A stretch of 64,000 nucleotides of DNA from Marinobacter denitrificans. Its GTDB lineage: Bacteria > Pseudomonadota > Gammaproteobacteria > Pseudomonadales > Oleiphilaceae. Within the stretch, counting starts at the first letter, position 1. Every line of letters begins with the position of its first letter. A program made the position numbers and the translations under genes. Shown here piece after piece: positions 35,214-43,876 of this stretch. The stretch lies in NCBI RefSeq assembly GCF_008795955.1, contig NZ_VMHN01000002.1, positions 806,001 through 870,000 on the forward strand, read 5' to 3'. The notes below the pieces were generated by a model. That model saw only the letters and a program-made list of their open reading frames with translations, had not been told where the DNA came from and ran no database searches.

Positions 35214-36035
35214 ATGAAAGACGCTAGCCTGCGGGCACGCTCCCTTGTGACAGCGCTTGCCCTGTTGTTGCTCACCTCCTTTACTGCTCGTGCCCAGGAG
35301 GAAGGAAATGGCTTTCTTTCTGACCTACACGCCTTCCGCGTAAGCAATTACGTGGCATTGGATGCCTATTACCGTTTCAGCGCCACTGGCGATACCGAAA
35401 CACTGAATGAAATTGTGGCTGCTATCAACGAGGCCAACGCCTCCATGAATTCCGTGGCCGAAAGCACCGCGGGAGTACTGTCCGAGGAGCAGGTGGAAAG
35501 CCTCAACGTGGAATTCGACAAGTTCAAGGACCTGATGCGCAGCAACATCAACGATGTACGCAACACCGGTTACCCGGATCTGCGCCTGGTCTCGGACATG
35601 GCGAACCAGGCACTGCTGATGAGCCAGGTAGCCTCCGAGATGTACACCGTGGCACAGGAAAGTTCCGAGACTGAAATTAACAGCCGTATTGAAGCGGCTC
35701 GCTCTGCTGCGGTTACGATGGCCCAGATGATGGCGAAGTATTCGGCGCGTACACACTCTTCTGTGGCCCAGACGTTCCAGGGATCATCCAACGACATCCC
35801 TCTGGATGAACAGGCACGTCAGTTCGACACGTTGCTCTCCCAGGTCACGGAAGGTGACTCGCAGGGCCAGTTGAAAACCACCCTGAATGAACTGAACTCA
35901 AAATGGGAATTTATCCGCAATTCATACATCAACTATAACGACAACAACGTTGCGTTCGTTATTGACCGTTATTCTAAAGGCATCCTCAGAAGTCTGGAAA
36001 CAACCATCGGCCTGCTGCGGGAAAATGCCGCCTGA
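35214..36035 (+). CDS. Exported alpha-helical protein of unknown function
   Basis: I do not recognise this 273-residue protein. A Sec signal peptide is clear (RARSLVTALALLLLTSFTARA, probable cleavage after residue 27). The mature part is almost entirely predicted helix, rich in Ala, Ser, Glu and Asn, lacks cysteine and has no second membrane segment; it resembles the four-helix ligand-binding bundles of chemoreceptors (compare ALLMSQVASEMYTVAQ) but has no signalling domain. It may be a periplasmic ligand-binding or envelope-stress component. GGAG precedes the ATG. It stands alone between fadBA and a universal stress protein gene. Confidence 0.8.
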   Translation: MKDASLRARSLVTALALLLLTSFTARAQEEGNGFLSDLHAFRVSNYVALDAYYRFSATGDTETLNEIVAAINEANASMNSVAESTAGVLSEEQVESLNVEFDKFKDLMRSNINDVRNTGYPDLRLVSDMANQALLMSQVASEMYTVAQESSETEINSRIEAARSAAVTMAQMMAKYSARTHSSVAQTFQGSSNDIPLDEQARQFDTLLSQVTEGDSQGQLKTTLNELNSKWEFIRNSYINYNDNNVAFVIDRYSKGILRSLETTIGLLRENAA

Positions 36036-36132
36036 TGGGCAGCGACTGTTTTTGATACCCGTCAGTATTGGTTTACACTTTTCAGGTACAGTATTGCCTG
36101 GATAAAGACTTCATCCGCGAAGGAGCGATGCG

Positions 36133-36564
36133 ATGTCAATCTATCAAAAAATTCTGGTGGCCATTGATCTTACCGAAGAAGCCCCACAGGTTCTCAACAA
36201 AGCCGTGGAGGTAAGCAAGGCCCATGGCGCCCAATTGATGCTGGTGCACGTGGTAGAACCGGTCGGCTATGCCTACGGTGGCGATATCCCCATGGATCTG
36301 ACCGAGCTTCAGGATCAACTGGACAAGGCAGCAAAGGACCAACTTACGAAGTACGGCGAACAATACGGGGTATCGAAAGAGAATCAGGTCGTGACCGTTG
36401 GCCGTCCAGAGTCCGAAATCCACCGGCTGTCAAAAAAACAGAACGCGGATCTTGTTATCGTCGGGAGTCACGGGCGCAAAGGTTTTCAGTTGCTGCTGGG
36501 CTCGACAGCCAATGGCGTATTGCACGGAACAGTCTGCGACGTACTGGCCGTCAGGATTCAGTAA
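36133..36564 (+). CDS. Universal stress protein (UspA family)
   Basis: A single 143-residue Usp domain. It begins YQKILVAIDLTEEAPQVLNKAVEVSKAHGAQLMLVHVVEP and ends with the nucleotide-site motif VGSHGRKGFQLLLGSTANGVLHGTVCDVLAVR, close to the G-2x-G-9x-G(S/T) ATP-binding pattern. A cytoplasmic stress or starvation protein; the exact role varies. AAGGAG lies 8 nt before the ATG. A strong hairpin with a following T-run terminates it. Confidence 0.93.
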   Translation: MSIYQKILVAIDLTEEAPQVLNKAVEVSKAHGAQLMLVHVVEPVGYAYGGDIPMDLTELQDQLDKAAKDQLTKYGEQYGVSKENQVVTVGRPESEIHRLSKKQNADLVIVGSHGRKGFQLLLGSTANGVLHGTVCDVLAVRIQ

Positions 36565-36580
36565 AACGGACTGGTACAGC

Positions 36581-36608
36581 GGGATGGCGCATCAGACAGC
36601 GCCATCCC
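36581..36608 (+). terminator. Terminator hairpin of the universal stress gene, overlapping the next gene's stop
   Basis: GGGATGGCGC pairs perfectly with GCGCCATCCC (8-nt loop) and is followed on the plus strand by CCCTCATTTTT. The right arm lies inside the last codons of the convergent gene at 36592. Confidence 0.75.
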
Positions 36609-37263
36609 CCCTCATTTTTGCTTCCAGCTTGCGGAGCTGGCTTTCCAGAGAAAAGCTCACGCTGGACGCCATCGAGAAGAAATTCAGCAACGCCTTAAGG
36701 TTGCTGTCACCCTTGCAGACAGAATGGATGCGCTGCCACAACGCCTGATTGACCAGTTGCAGTCGTTGATTTCTTTCCACCAACCCTTTCAGATCCCAAT
36801 CCGGCTCCTGATGATTTCGTTTCGCCAGGTACTGCTGCAGCAGATAATGGGAAACGCTTCTCATAATGAACTCGTCATTGCTGGCAAACGGCAGATGGTG
36901 CACTGCCATGGACTTCAGCTCGGATAATACCGGGCAGCCGCTGGTGGCCATTTTAAGCCCCAGGAGGGATCGCAACGCCTCCTCCAGGGTTGTTGACTTG
37001 GAATAGGTTCTGCGGTCGTCAGTAACGATGACATCCACTCTCTGGTAGGCGTCTTCGGCCTGGAAGGCGTTCACCACTGGCAGTATCTCCACAGCGGCCG
37101 GGCATTGCGGAGATTCCGTCGCCTTCAGGGGGCAATTGGAACACTGGCAGTGTTCCAGTTTTGTCCACGCAGGCAAGCTGCCTGCTGCCTCGGACGGCTT
37201 ATCTGTTACCTTGAATTCCACCGACCGGGAATCTTCAAACCTGAATTGATACGTTACGTTCAT
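36592..37263 (-). CDS. Cysteine-containing protein of unknown function, coupled to uup
   Basis: Start set at 37263 (MNVTYQFRFEDSRSVEFKV), which overlaps the uup stop as ATGA; the frame is open 10 codons further. The 223-residue protein has an N-terminal beta-rich part, a compact cysteine cluster (CQCSNCPLKATESPQCPAA, about residues 39-57) that could bind a metal, and a helical C-terminal half with LLQQYLAKRNHQEPDWDLKGLVERNQRLQLVNQALWQRI. I cannot name a family with certainty. The 4-bp overlap says it is translated together with the ABC-F ATPase upstream. Confidence 0.85.
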   Translation of the reverse strand: MNVTYQFRFEDSRSVEFKVTDKPSEAAGSLPAWTKLEHCQCSNCPLKATESPQCPAAVEILPVVNAFQAEDAYQRVDVIVTDDRRTYSKSTTLEEALRSLLGLKMATSGCPVLSELKSMAVHHLPFASNDEFIMRSVSHYLLQQYLAKRNHQEPDWDLKGLVERNQRLQLVNQALWQRIHSVCKGDSNLKALLNFFSMASSVSFSLESQLRKLEAKMRGDGAV

Positions 37264-39185
37264 TGATTCGCCTGTTCCTCCAGCTCCATCCACCGCTCAA
37301 TAACCTTTTCCAGGCGAGCTTCCCTGTCGCCCAACTCTGCAAGCGTTGCGGATACTTCATCCGCCGGACCGGAGTAGAATTCCGGCTCCGAAATCCGCTG
37401 TCTCAGTTCTTCAAGCTCCCGCTCGAGGGCCTCAATCTGACCCGGCAACTGTTCCAGCTCGAGCTTGAGCTTGTAGCTGAGTTTGACCGGTTTTGCTTTT
37501 GGTGCTCCGGTGCCGGATGAAGCCGGCTCCTGAGCTGGAGCAGGTCTGTCGTTCATCGGCGGTTTGGACGCCTTTCGGGTACCGCCCTCCGAAGGAAACC
37601 GGCCGCCCTGTCTTCGCCAGTCGGAATAACCGCCGACATACTCCGCTACCTTACCCGAGCCGTCCAGAAATACGGTGTCGGTTGCCACATTGTCGAGAAA
37701 CTCCCGGTCGTGGCTGATCACCACCACGGTACCGGCAAACTCCACCAGCCTGGACTCAAGCAGTTCCAGGGTTTCCACGTCCAGATCGTTGGTTGGCTCA
37801 TCCAGCACCAGTATATTGGCCGGTTTGCTGAATAGTTTGGCCAGCAACAACCTTGCCCGTTCGCCACCAGAGAATACACGCACCGGCGAGCGTGCGCGTT
37901 CCGGGCTGAACAGAAATTCTTGCAAATAACCCAGTACATGCTTGCTCTGGCCGTTAATCTCAATGAACTCTCGCCCTTCGGAAAGGTTATCCAGAGCATT
38001 ACGTTCCAGGTCCAGTTCTCCGCGGAGCTGATCAAAATAGGCAACCTGGAGATTGGTACCCAGCCGGATACGGCCTTCAGTGGGTTTAAGATCTCCCAGG
38101 AGCAGACGGACCAGCGTGGTTTTCCCGGTACCGTTTTCCCCAACCAGGCCGATCTTGTCGCCCCTCAGCACCGTCATGTTCATATCCCGGATAACCGGCG
38201 TACCGTCCGGGTACGAAAATCCTGCTTCGCTGGCTTCCACTACCAACTTGCCGGAACGGGCCGCATCCTCCACCGAGAAACTTGCGGTGCCGCCGCGTTC
38301 GCGCCGTTGCCGTCGCTCTTCCCGCATGGCTTTGAGCGCCCTCACCCGGCCCATATTGCGGGTGCGCCGCGCCTTGATGCCCTGGCGGATCCAGGCCTCT
38401 TCCTGCTTCAGGCGCTTGTCGAACAGCGCATTCTGCCGCTCCTCCTCTTCCAGCGCCTTTTCCTTGAGATCCAGGTAGCGATCGTAGGTAGCAGCAAAAC
38501 TCACCAGATGGCCACGGTCCAGTTCCACGATTCGCGTTGCCATCCTGCGAATAAAAGCCCGGTCGTGACTGACAAACAGAATCGCACCCCGGAACTGGCC
38601 CAGCGCTTCTTCCAGCCAGGCAATAGCGGGCACATCCAGGTGGTTGGTTGGTTCATCCAGAAGCAGAACATCCGGCTCCGTAACCAGGGCACGGGCCAGC
38701 AAAACCCGTCGCTGCCAGCCACCTGAAAGCGTATTCAGAGTCTGCTCCGGATCAATGCCGTACTGGGCGAGAATCGCTCCCACTTTCTGATCAAGCCGCC
38801 AGCCGTCAAGTGCTTCCAGGCGCTCCTGAACCTTCATCATACGGTCCAGGTCTGCTTCCCCGGCGTACTGGGTCAACTTGTGAAATTCAGCAAGCAGATC
38901 ACCAGTCTCGGGAAAGGCGCCAGCTACGGCTTCATAGGCAGTTCGTGTGTCGTTGACCGGCAGGTTCTGGGGCAGCACCGACAATTTTGCGCCGTCTTCC
39001 AGCCTCACAATGCCGCCATCCGGCACAACCTCACCGGTGACGATTTTCAGCAAGGTAGACTTCCCTTCCCCGTTACGCCCCAGAAGACAGACGCGTTCTC
39101 CCGGCTCCATGGTCATCGAGGCCTGGTCAAGTAATGGCTGCATGCCAAAAGCAAGGGATATGGCATCCAGCGTTAACAATGGCAC
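37260..39185 (-). CDS. uup: ABC-F ATPase Uup
   Basis: A soluble tandem ABC ATPase of the ABC-F group, which acts on ribosomes or branched DNA rather than transport. Start set at GTG 39185 (VPLLTLDAISLAFG) with GGAGA 9-10 nt upstream; the frame is open further up into the preceding gene. The 641 residues carry two cassettes (GRNGEGKST...LSGGWQRRVLLARAL...LLLDEPTNHLD and GENGTGKTT...FSGGERARLLLAKLF...LVLDEPTNDLD), the basic interdomain linker (about 240-300) and the C-terminal coiled coil (about 560-640) that separates Uup from EttA and YheS. Confidence 0.94.
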   Translation of the reverse strand: MPLLTLDAISLAFGMQPLLDQASMTMEPGERVCLLGRNGEGKSTLLKIVTGEVVPDGGIVRLEDGAKLSVLPQNLPVNDTRTAYEAVAGAFPETGDLLAEFHKLTQYAGEADLDRMMKVQERLEALDGWRLDQKVGAILAQYGIDPEQTLNTLSGGWQRRVLLARALVTEPDVLLLDEPTNHLDVPAIAWLEEALGQFRGAILFVSHDRAFIRRMATRIVELDRGHLVSFAATYDRYLDLKEKALEEEERQNALFDKRLKQEEAWIRQGIKARRTRNMGRVRALKAMREERRQRRERGGTASFSVEDAARSGKLVVEASEAGFSYPDGTPVIRDMNMTVLRGDKIGLVGENGTGKTTLVRLLLGDLKPTEGRIRLGTNLQVAYFDQLRGELDLERNALDNLSEGREFIEINGQSKHVLGYLQEFLFSPERARSPVRVFSGGERARLLLAKLFSKPANILVLDEPTNDLDVETLELLESRLVEFAGTVVVISHDREFLDNVATDTVFLDGSGKVAEYVGGYSDWRRQGGRFPSEGGTRKASKPPMNDRPAPAQEPASSGTGAPKAKPVKLSYKLKLELEQLPGQIEALERELEELRQRISEPEFYSGPADEVSATLAELGDREARLEKVIERWMELEEQANQ

Positions 39186-39186
39186 G

Positions 39187-40005
39187 TTATTGATTCTCCG
39201 TAGTTGCAGTGGTTGCATCAGCCGCAAAAGCCACGGGATCTCCCATCCGGATCTCTCCCGTCGTCTCATGAATGGCATTCATTCCGAATATCACACCGTC
39301 AGCGGTGCGCCGGTAGGTTCCAAGCTCCCTCAGGGGCTGCAGATCCGGCGCTTTCACGCCTCGGTCAGGGTCTACGGTGGTCACGACACACCGCGAACAG
39401 GGCTTTACAAGGCTGAACACAATAGTGTTGATGGTCAGCGCCTTCCATTCATCTTCTTCCCAGGGAACGGCGCCCTCGACCACGATATTGGGCCGGAAAC
39501 GACGCATCTCCACCGCTGTCTCCAGACGAGAGTTCAGCTCTTCCAGGGAGGCAAGATTGGTAATCAGAAATGGAAAGCCGTCAGCGAAACTGACACGACG
39601 ATACTCGGTAACCCGGCTGGCATCAACGCGGCGAAAGGTCTCGTCGGGCATGAAAACAAACCGGAATGATTTGCCACAATACCGGGACAATGCCTCGGAC
39701 GCGTCGCTAGTGCCATAAACAGCTTTCGCCCAGTCCTGCCATACCCTGACACGGCACTCCTTCTCACCAGCGACCAGCGAAAACTCGCCCTCGCCCGGGA
39801 TATCCACAACAACCTGCCCCTCTATCAGGTGGGTACCAATTCTTGCAAGCTCCGGATTACTGCGCTGGGTGACGAATTGCCGGTCGGCATCGACAATCAT
39901 CCAGCGCCTGTCGCCGGCAGGACCAAAATCATCTATACAGAATGAAGAAACCTGAATTCCTGCGAGGGATTTAACCGGATAGATATACAGTGAATGCACC
40001 TGCAT
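39187..40005 (-). CDS. MOSC domain protein (YcbX-like)
   Basis: A 272-residue protein with the MOSC N-terminal beta-barrel (VHSLYIYPVKSLAGIQV; DRRWMIVDADRQFVTQR) and a C-terminal MOSC domain holding the molybdenum-cofactor-sulfur Cys motif (KPCSRCVVTTVDPDRG). It is shorter than E. coli YcbX, lacking the C-terminal ferredoxin domain, so its electron donor must be separate. Such proteins detoxify N-hydroxylated bases. Start 40005 is chosen for GGGAG 5 nt upstream and the conserved first residues. It ends 1 bp before uup and diverges from the Pcm fusion at 40092. Confidence 0.9.
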   Translation of the reverse strand: MQVHSLYIYPVKSLAGIQVSSFCIDDFGPAGDRRWMIVDADRQFVTQRSNPELARIGTHLIEGQVVVDIPGEGEFSLVAGEKECRVRVWQDWAKAVYGTSDASEALSRYCGKSFRFVFMPDETFRRVDASRVTEYRRVSFADGFPFLITNLASLEELNSRLETAVEMRRFRPNIVVEGAVPWEEDEWKALTINTIVFSLVKPCSRCVVTTVDPDRGVKAPDLQPLRELGTYRRTADGVIFGMNAIHETTGEIRMGDPVAFAADATTATTENQ

Positions 40006-40091
40006 GGGGGCTCCCATAACGTAATTAAATGCAGTGACGTAATCCGGGAGTATACCCGAGAACGGTGCGTTAACGCTGCAAGGGAGGCGAC

Positions 40092-42089
40092 ATGAGCACA
40101 CAGAACGATCTACGCGAAGACAAACAGGTATTCCTCCACACGCTGGTAAGAAGGGGAATCATGGATCAACGGGTTCTGGAGGCCATGAAGGAAGTTCCGA
40201 GAGAAGCCTTTGTCGGGCAAGACCAGGCTGGATTTGCATACGATGACCGGCCTCTACAGATTGAAGAAGGACAGACCATTTCCCAGCCCTATATTGTAGC
40301 CCTGATGACAGAGGCCATGCAGCTCAAGCCCGATGATACCGTACTGGAAATTGGGACCGGCTCTGGCTACGCGGCAGCTGTGCTCTCCAGGATTGCGAAA
40401 AAGGTTTTTACGGTGGAACGGCACCGGTTGCTGGCGAATCTGGCACAGGAGCGCCTGGCGAAACAGGGCTATAACAACGTTACGGTTCTCTGTGGTGATG
40501 GAACCCTGGGCTGGCCGGAACACTCCCCTTTTGATGCCATTGTCGTTACGGCTGGAGCTCCCAGTGTGCCACAGGCGCTGGTCAGACAATTAGCCATAGG
40601 TGGGCGACTGGTCATTCCTGCCGGTCCCGGTCTCCATTACCAGCAACTGTTACGTATTACCCGCACCAGCGAAGACGAAACAGAGACCGAAAAACTCGGG
40701 GATGTGAGGTTTGTCCCTCTGATCGGTGAACAGGGGTGGCGAGATACAGAAGATTCGGGTAGTGCGCCCACCCGGGAGGAAGCCAGCGATCCTCACCTGC
40801 TTTCCGAGCAGATCGGGAGAGAGGCGATTAGCATCCCTTCACTCGAAACCGTTGAGCTCGGCGGCCTGATGGCACGGATCGGCAGTTCAAGGTTGGTGCT
40901 ATTGGGCGAAGCCACCCATGGATCTGCCGAATTCTACGAAATGCGGGCACGTATTACCCGGGAGCTGATCGAAAAGAAAGGATTCCAGTTTGTTGCCGTA
41001 GAGGCGGATTGGCCTGATGCCGCGCAGGTGGATCATTTTGTTCGTGAAACCCGCACTGTGCCCACAGAAGAACCTACTTTCAAACGCTTTCCGACCTGGA
41101 TGTGGGCGAACCGCCAGGTGCTGGAGTTTGTTCAATGGCTACGCAGCCACAATCGGCAGGCAAAAAGCGCAGATAAGGTTGCGGGGTTCTATGGCCTGGA
41201 TCTCTACAGCCTCCACGCCTCTATCAATGCCATCATCGGATACCTGGAACAAGTGGACAAGGGAATGGCGGATCTCGCCCGCAGGCGCTACGGCTGCCTG
41301 ACGCCCTGGGAAAGGGACCCGATAACCTATGGAAGAATTGCCCTTTCCACGAAGCATGAAAATTGTGAGCAGGATGTCGTCGCAATGCTGAATACGTTGA
41401 TGCAGAAGCGACTGGAGTATTCGGTTCACGACGGTCGCAAATTCCTTGACGCGATATCCAATGCCCGACTAGTGAAAGATGCAGAGCGTTATTATCGCTC
41501 CATGTATGAAGGCTCGGTCAAATCATGGAATCTGCGCGATCAGCACATGTTCGATACGCTTCAGAATCTGCTTGATTTCCACGGCCCTGACAGCAAGGCC
41601 GTCGTTTGGGCCCACAATTCCCACCTGGGGAACGCGGAGGCCACGGAAATGGGCAACCGCGGCGAGATCAACGTAGGGTCTTTGTGTCGCCGGCACTTTG
41701 GTGACAGCGCCTACCTGATAGGATTCGGTACCCATCAGGGCACGGTGGCAGCCGCAGCTGACTGGGGCGCACCAATGGAAATAAAGAACGTCGTGCCGTC
41801 CGTGCCGGGCAGCATCGAACGTTTGTGTCATGACACCGGCCAGAAAGCCTTTTTCCTGCCACTACGCCATGCCAGCAAAGGGTTGATAGCGAAATTGCAG
41901 CAGCCCAGACTTGAACGAGCCATCGGTGTGATCTATCGACCGGAAACAGAGATGGCAAGCCACTATTTCAACGCTTCGGTGGCCCAACAGTTCGACGAGT
42001 ATATCTGGATTGATGAGACGCGAGCGGTCGATGCTCTGGAGTCGGAGGCGGCGCCAGGAATGCCTGAAACCTTCCCATTCGGGCTCTGA
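40092..42089 (+). CDS. Protein-L-isoaspartate methyltransferase fused to an erythromycin-esterase-like domain
   Basis: A 665-residue two-domain protein. Residues 1-215 form a Pcm domain: REAFVGQ, GQTISQPYIVALMTEAMQL and the SAM motif VLEIGTGSGYAAAV (84-97). After a short linker (about 216-248), residues 250-655 form an erythromycin esterase/EreA-like domain with GEATHGSAEFYEMR (Glu273 and His276), AVEADWPDA (Glu304) and WAHNSHLGNA, the conserved acid/His set of that family. No signal peptide, so cytoplasmic. Pcm repairs isoaspartyl damage; Ere-like domains often have unknown substrates, so macrolide resistance should not be assumed. AGGGAGG precedes the ATG. Diverges from the MOSC gene. Confidence 0.93.
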   Translation: MSTQNDLREDKQVFLHTLVRRGIMDQRVLEAMKEVPREAFVGQDQAGFAYDDRPLQIEEGQTISQPYIVALMTEAMQLKPDDTVLEIGTGSGYAAAVLSRIAKKVFTVERHRLLANLAQERLAKQGYNNVTVLCGDGTLGWPEHSPFDAIVVTAGAPSVPQALVRQLAIGGRLVIPAGPGLHYQQLLRITRTSEDETETEKLGDVRFVPLIGEQGWRDTEDSGSAPTREEASDPHLLSEQIGREAISIPSLETVELGGLMARIGSSRLVLLGEATHGSAEFYEMRARITRELIEKKGFQFVAVEADWPDAAQVDHFVRETRTVPTEEPTFKRFPTWMWANRQVLEFVQWLRSHNRQAKSADKVAGFYGLDLYSLHASINAIIGYLEQVDKGMADLARRRYGCLTPWERDPITYGRIALSTKHENCEQDVVAMLNTLMQKRLEYSVHDGRKFLDAISNARLVKDAERYYRSMYEGSVKSWNLRDQHMFDTLQNLLDFHGPDSKAVVWAHNSHLGNAEATEMGNRGEINVGSLCRRHFGDSAYLIGFGTHQGTVAAAADWGAPMEIKNVVPSVPGSIERLCHDTGQKAFFLPLRHASKGLIAKLQQPRLERAIGVIYRPETEMASHYFNASVAQQFDEYIWIDETRAVDALESEAAPGMPETFPFGL

Positions 42090-42142
42090 AAAACGGTATA
42101 GGGGAAAATATAGAGGGGATAAATCCTGGCTGACCGTAAATT

Positions 42143-42217
42143 GGAGCGGGAAACGAGATTCGAACTCGCGACCCCAACCTTGGCAAGGTTGTGCTCTACC
42201 AACTGAGCTATTCCCGC
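42143..42217 (-). tRNA. tRNA-Gly(GCC)
   Basis: The minus strand folds as a cloverleaf: acceptor GCGGGAA/TTCCCGC, D-loop TAGCTCAGTTGGTAGAGC, anticodon arm with loop CTTGCCAAG (anticodon GCC), T-arm with GTTCGAATC, discriminator T and encoded CCA. Confidence 0.95.
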
Positions 42218-42283
42218 TTGATCAACGGAGGCGTATTCTACGGATTCATCCTCCCCCGTCAACTGTTTTTGTCGACCGGTTTC

Positions 42284-43021
42284 TCAGTTTTCTGTTGGGC
42301 AAGCCAGAACCAGCCCAATAACCTGCTCGACCGTTTCTGCAAGCACAGAATAATCCACTTCTTTGCCATTAAGCAGGCTGTCGTAGCCCATCCCCAGCGT
42401 GACATTCACCAGTAGCGTGGCGTCTCGTGCCGGTGCGGGCGAATCCAGCCGCTCAAGGATCTGCCTCAGGCCTGCCGTCCATGCCTCCCTGTAGTTTCGC
42501 GCAAGCCCCGCAAGGCGTTCGTCCCTCAGGGCTTCCAGCAGGAAAACCTGTTCGGCCAGAACCTGCTCCCGACGCCTTGTGAACTGGTCATAAAGGTAGG
42601 CAGTGGAGATAACAGAGAGGCGTGAGGCGAGCTCCCGACGCTGGAACCCACCACGACGCAGGGTTTGGGCAGGAATGGTATCAAGCACCAGGTGAATGGT
42701 GTCGTAGAAGCTGTCCAGATTGTCCCTCGCCTTCTCGGCGAAAAGCATGAATGAATCGCTGATCAGTTCGTGAATATCGCGGAAATAGTAGGTGGTAGCT
42801 GCCAGAGGCACGCCTGCTTCACGCGCCACTGCCCGGTGCTTGATACCACGAAGGCCGTCCCTGGCGGCAATCCGTAAGGTTGCCTCCAGAATTTCCAGGC
42901 GGCGCATTTCGCTCTTGGCTCGGGAGGCCTTGCGACCGCTATAGCGGATGGACTGACGAAGCGAACGGTTCTCTGGCAGCTCCCTGCGGGCACTAACCTC
43001 AGACATTTGCGCCTGTTCCAT
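42284..43021 (-). CDS. TetR-family transcriptional regulator
   Basis: A 245-residue repressor-type protein with an N-terminal helix-turn-helix (about residues 40-85: ILEATLRIAARDGLRGIKHRAVAREAGVPLAATTYYFRDIHEL) and a helical ligand-binding C-terminal domain. The ligand is not evident; the basic stretch before the domain (GRKASRAKSEMRR) is unusual. Start set at ATG 43021, which has AAGGA at 9-nt spacing; an ATG at 43030 directly abuts that site and is less likely. Its target is unknown; the neighbours are tRNA-Gly and a DUF924 gene on the same strand. Confidence 0.9.
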   Translation of the reverse strand: MEQAQMSEVSARRELPENRSLRQSIRYSGRKASRAKSEMRRLEILEATLRIAARDGLRGIKHRAVAREAGVPLAATTYYFRDIHELISDSFMLFAEKARDNLDSFYDTIHLVLDTIPAQTLRRGGFQRRELASRLSVISTAYLYDQFTRRREQVLAEQVFLLEALRDERLAGLARNYREAWTAGLRQILERLDSPAPARDATLLVNVTLGMGYDSLLNGKEVDYSVLAETVEQVIGLVLACPTEN

Positions 43022-43176
43022 GACATGCATTCCTTGTTTCGACCGCCCGTGACCGCTGCACTTCAGGCGAAACTGCCAGGGCTGGGATTATTGTTGGTTT
43101 TTGTAAATTCTGACGTATCCCGCGCCCCGAAACATTGATGAAATTGGCACTTCCGTTTTCCCCGGTTCAATCGCCG

Positions 43177-43779
43177 CTATTGGCCGAAACGCTTTCCCGA
43201 CTCCAGATAGAGCTCTTCTTCAGGGGTGGACTTACGGTTCAGTGCCTTATTCCGGTGAGGGAATCGACCAAACCGGTCGACGATTTCCCGGTGATCGTGG
43301 GCCGACTGCAGAAAACTCTTCATAAAGTCCCCGGCAATACCCCCGGTCCCTGAGGCCAACTGCTCATAACAGTCCACAGAGAGATCCTGGTCTTCCTTTT
43401 TCTCCGAATGCTGGAGCGGCATATAGAGAAAAGCCCGCTGCACAGCCGGCAATGCCATGTCGTGCCCGCTACGCATGGCGCTCTTGCACAGTTTGATGGC
43501 CAGCTTGTCGTTGTCGAACGCCAGCGCCCCGCCCCGGTGAATCTGCCGGGTGAACTGGTCCAGCAGAATAATCTCGGCCAACGCGCCCCCCGGCACACTT
43601 CTCCAGTGGCGCAACCCGTCTTCAGAAGCAAACAGCACCATGGATATAAAACGGCGGCGTATCTCCTGATCAAATGCGCGAGAGGGGCGAAACCAGCGGT
43701 TGCGGTGCTCACTGTCCGGCAGTCCCTGTTCATCCAGTTCACCAAACCAGAAATCCAGAATCTCTTTCCAATCGAACAT
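43177..43779 (-). CDS. DUF924 family protein
   Basis: A 200-residue member of DUF924, a TPR-like all-helical cytoplasmic family. Hallmarks: ILDFWFGEL at the start, RWFRPSRAFDQEIRRRF, LAEIILLDQFTRQIHRG (the most conserved block), ERAFLYMPLQHSE-like QRAFLYMPLQHSEKKEDQ and the C-terminal FGRFPHRNKALNR. The function is unknown in the family. Confidence 0.9.
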   Translation of the reverse strand: MFDWKEILDFWFGELDEQGLPDSEHRNRWFRPSRAFDQEIRRRFISMVLFASEDGLRHWRSVPGGALAEIILLDQFTRQIHRGGALAFDNDKLAIKLCKSAMRSGHDMALPAVQRAFLYMPLQHSEKKEDQDLSVDCYEQLASGTGGIAGDFMKSFLQSAHDHREIVDRFGRFPHRNKALNRKSTPEEELYLESGKRFGQ

Positions 43780-43876
43780 ATGATCTACCCTGTCTCATTG
43801 TTAAACGCCGGCTTGGGTACCGACACTGCTACAATTTACGATAATTACCAGACTTTTGGTCCTATCAGGAGATCCC

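Noticed and set aside
40092-42089. Macrolide resistance gene
   Set aside because: The Ere-like domain is fused to Pcm and sits in core-type sequence with no mobile element; calling it a resistance gene is not supported.
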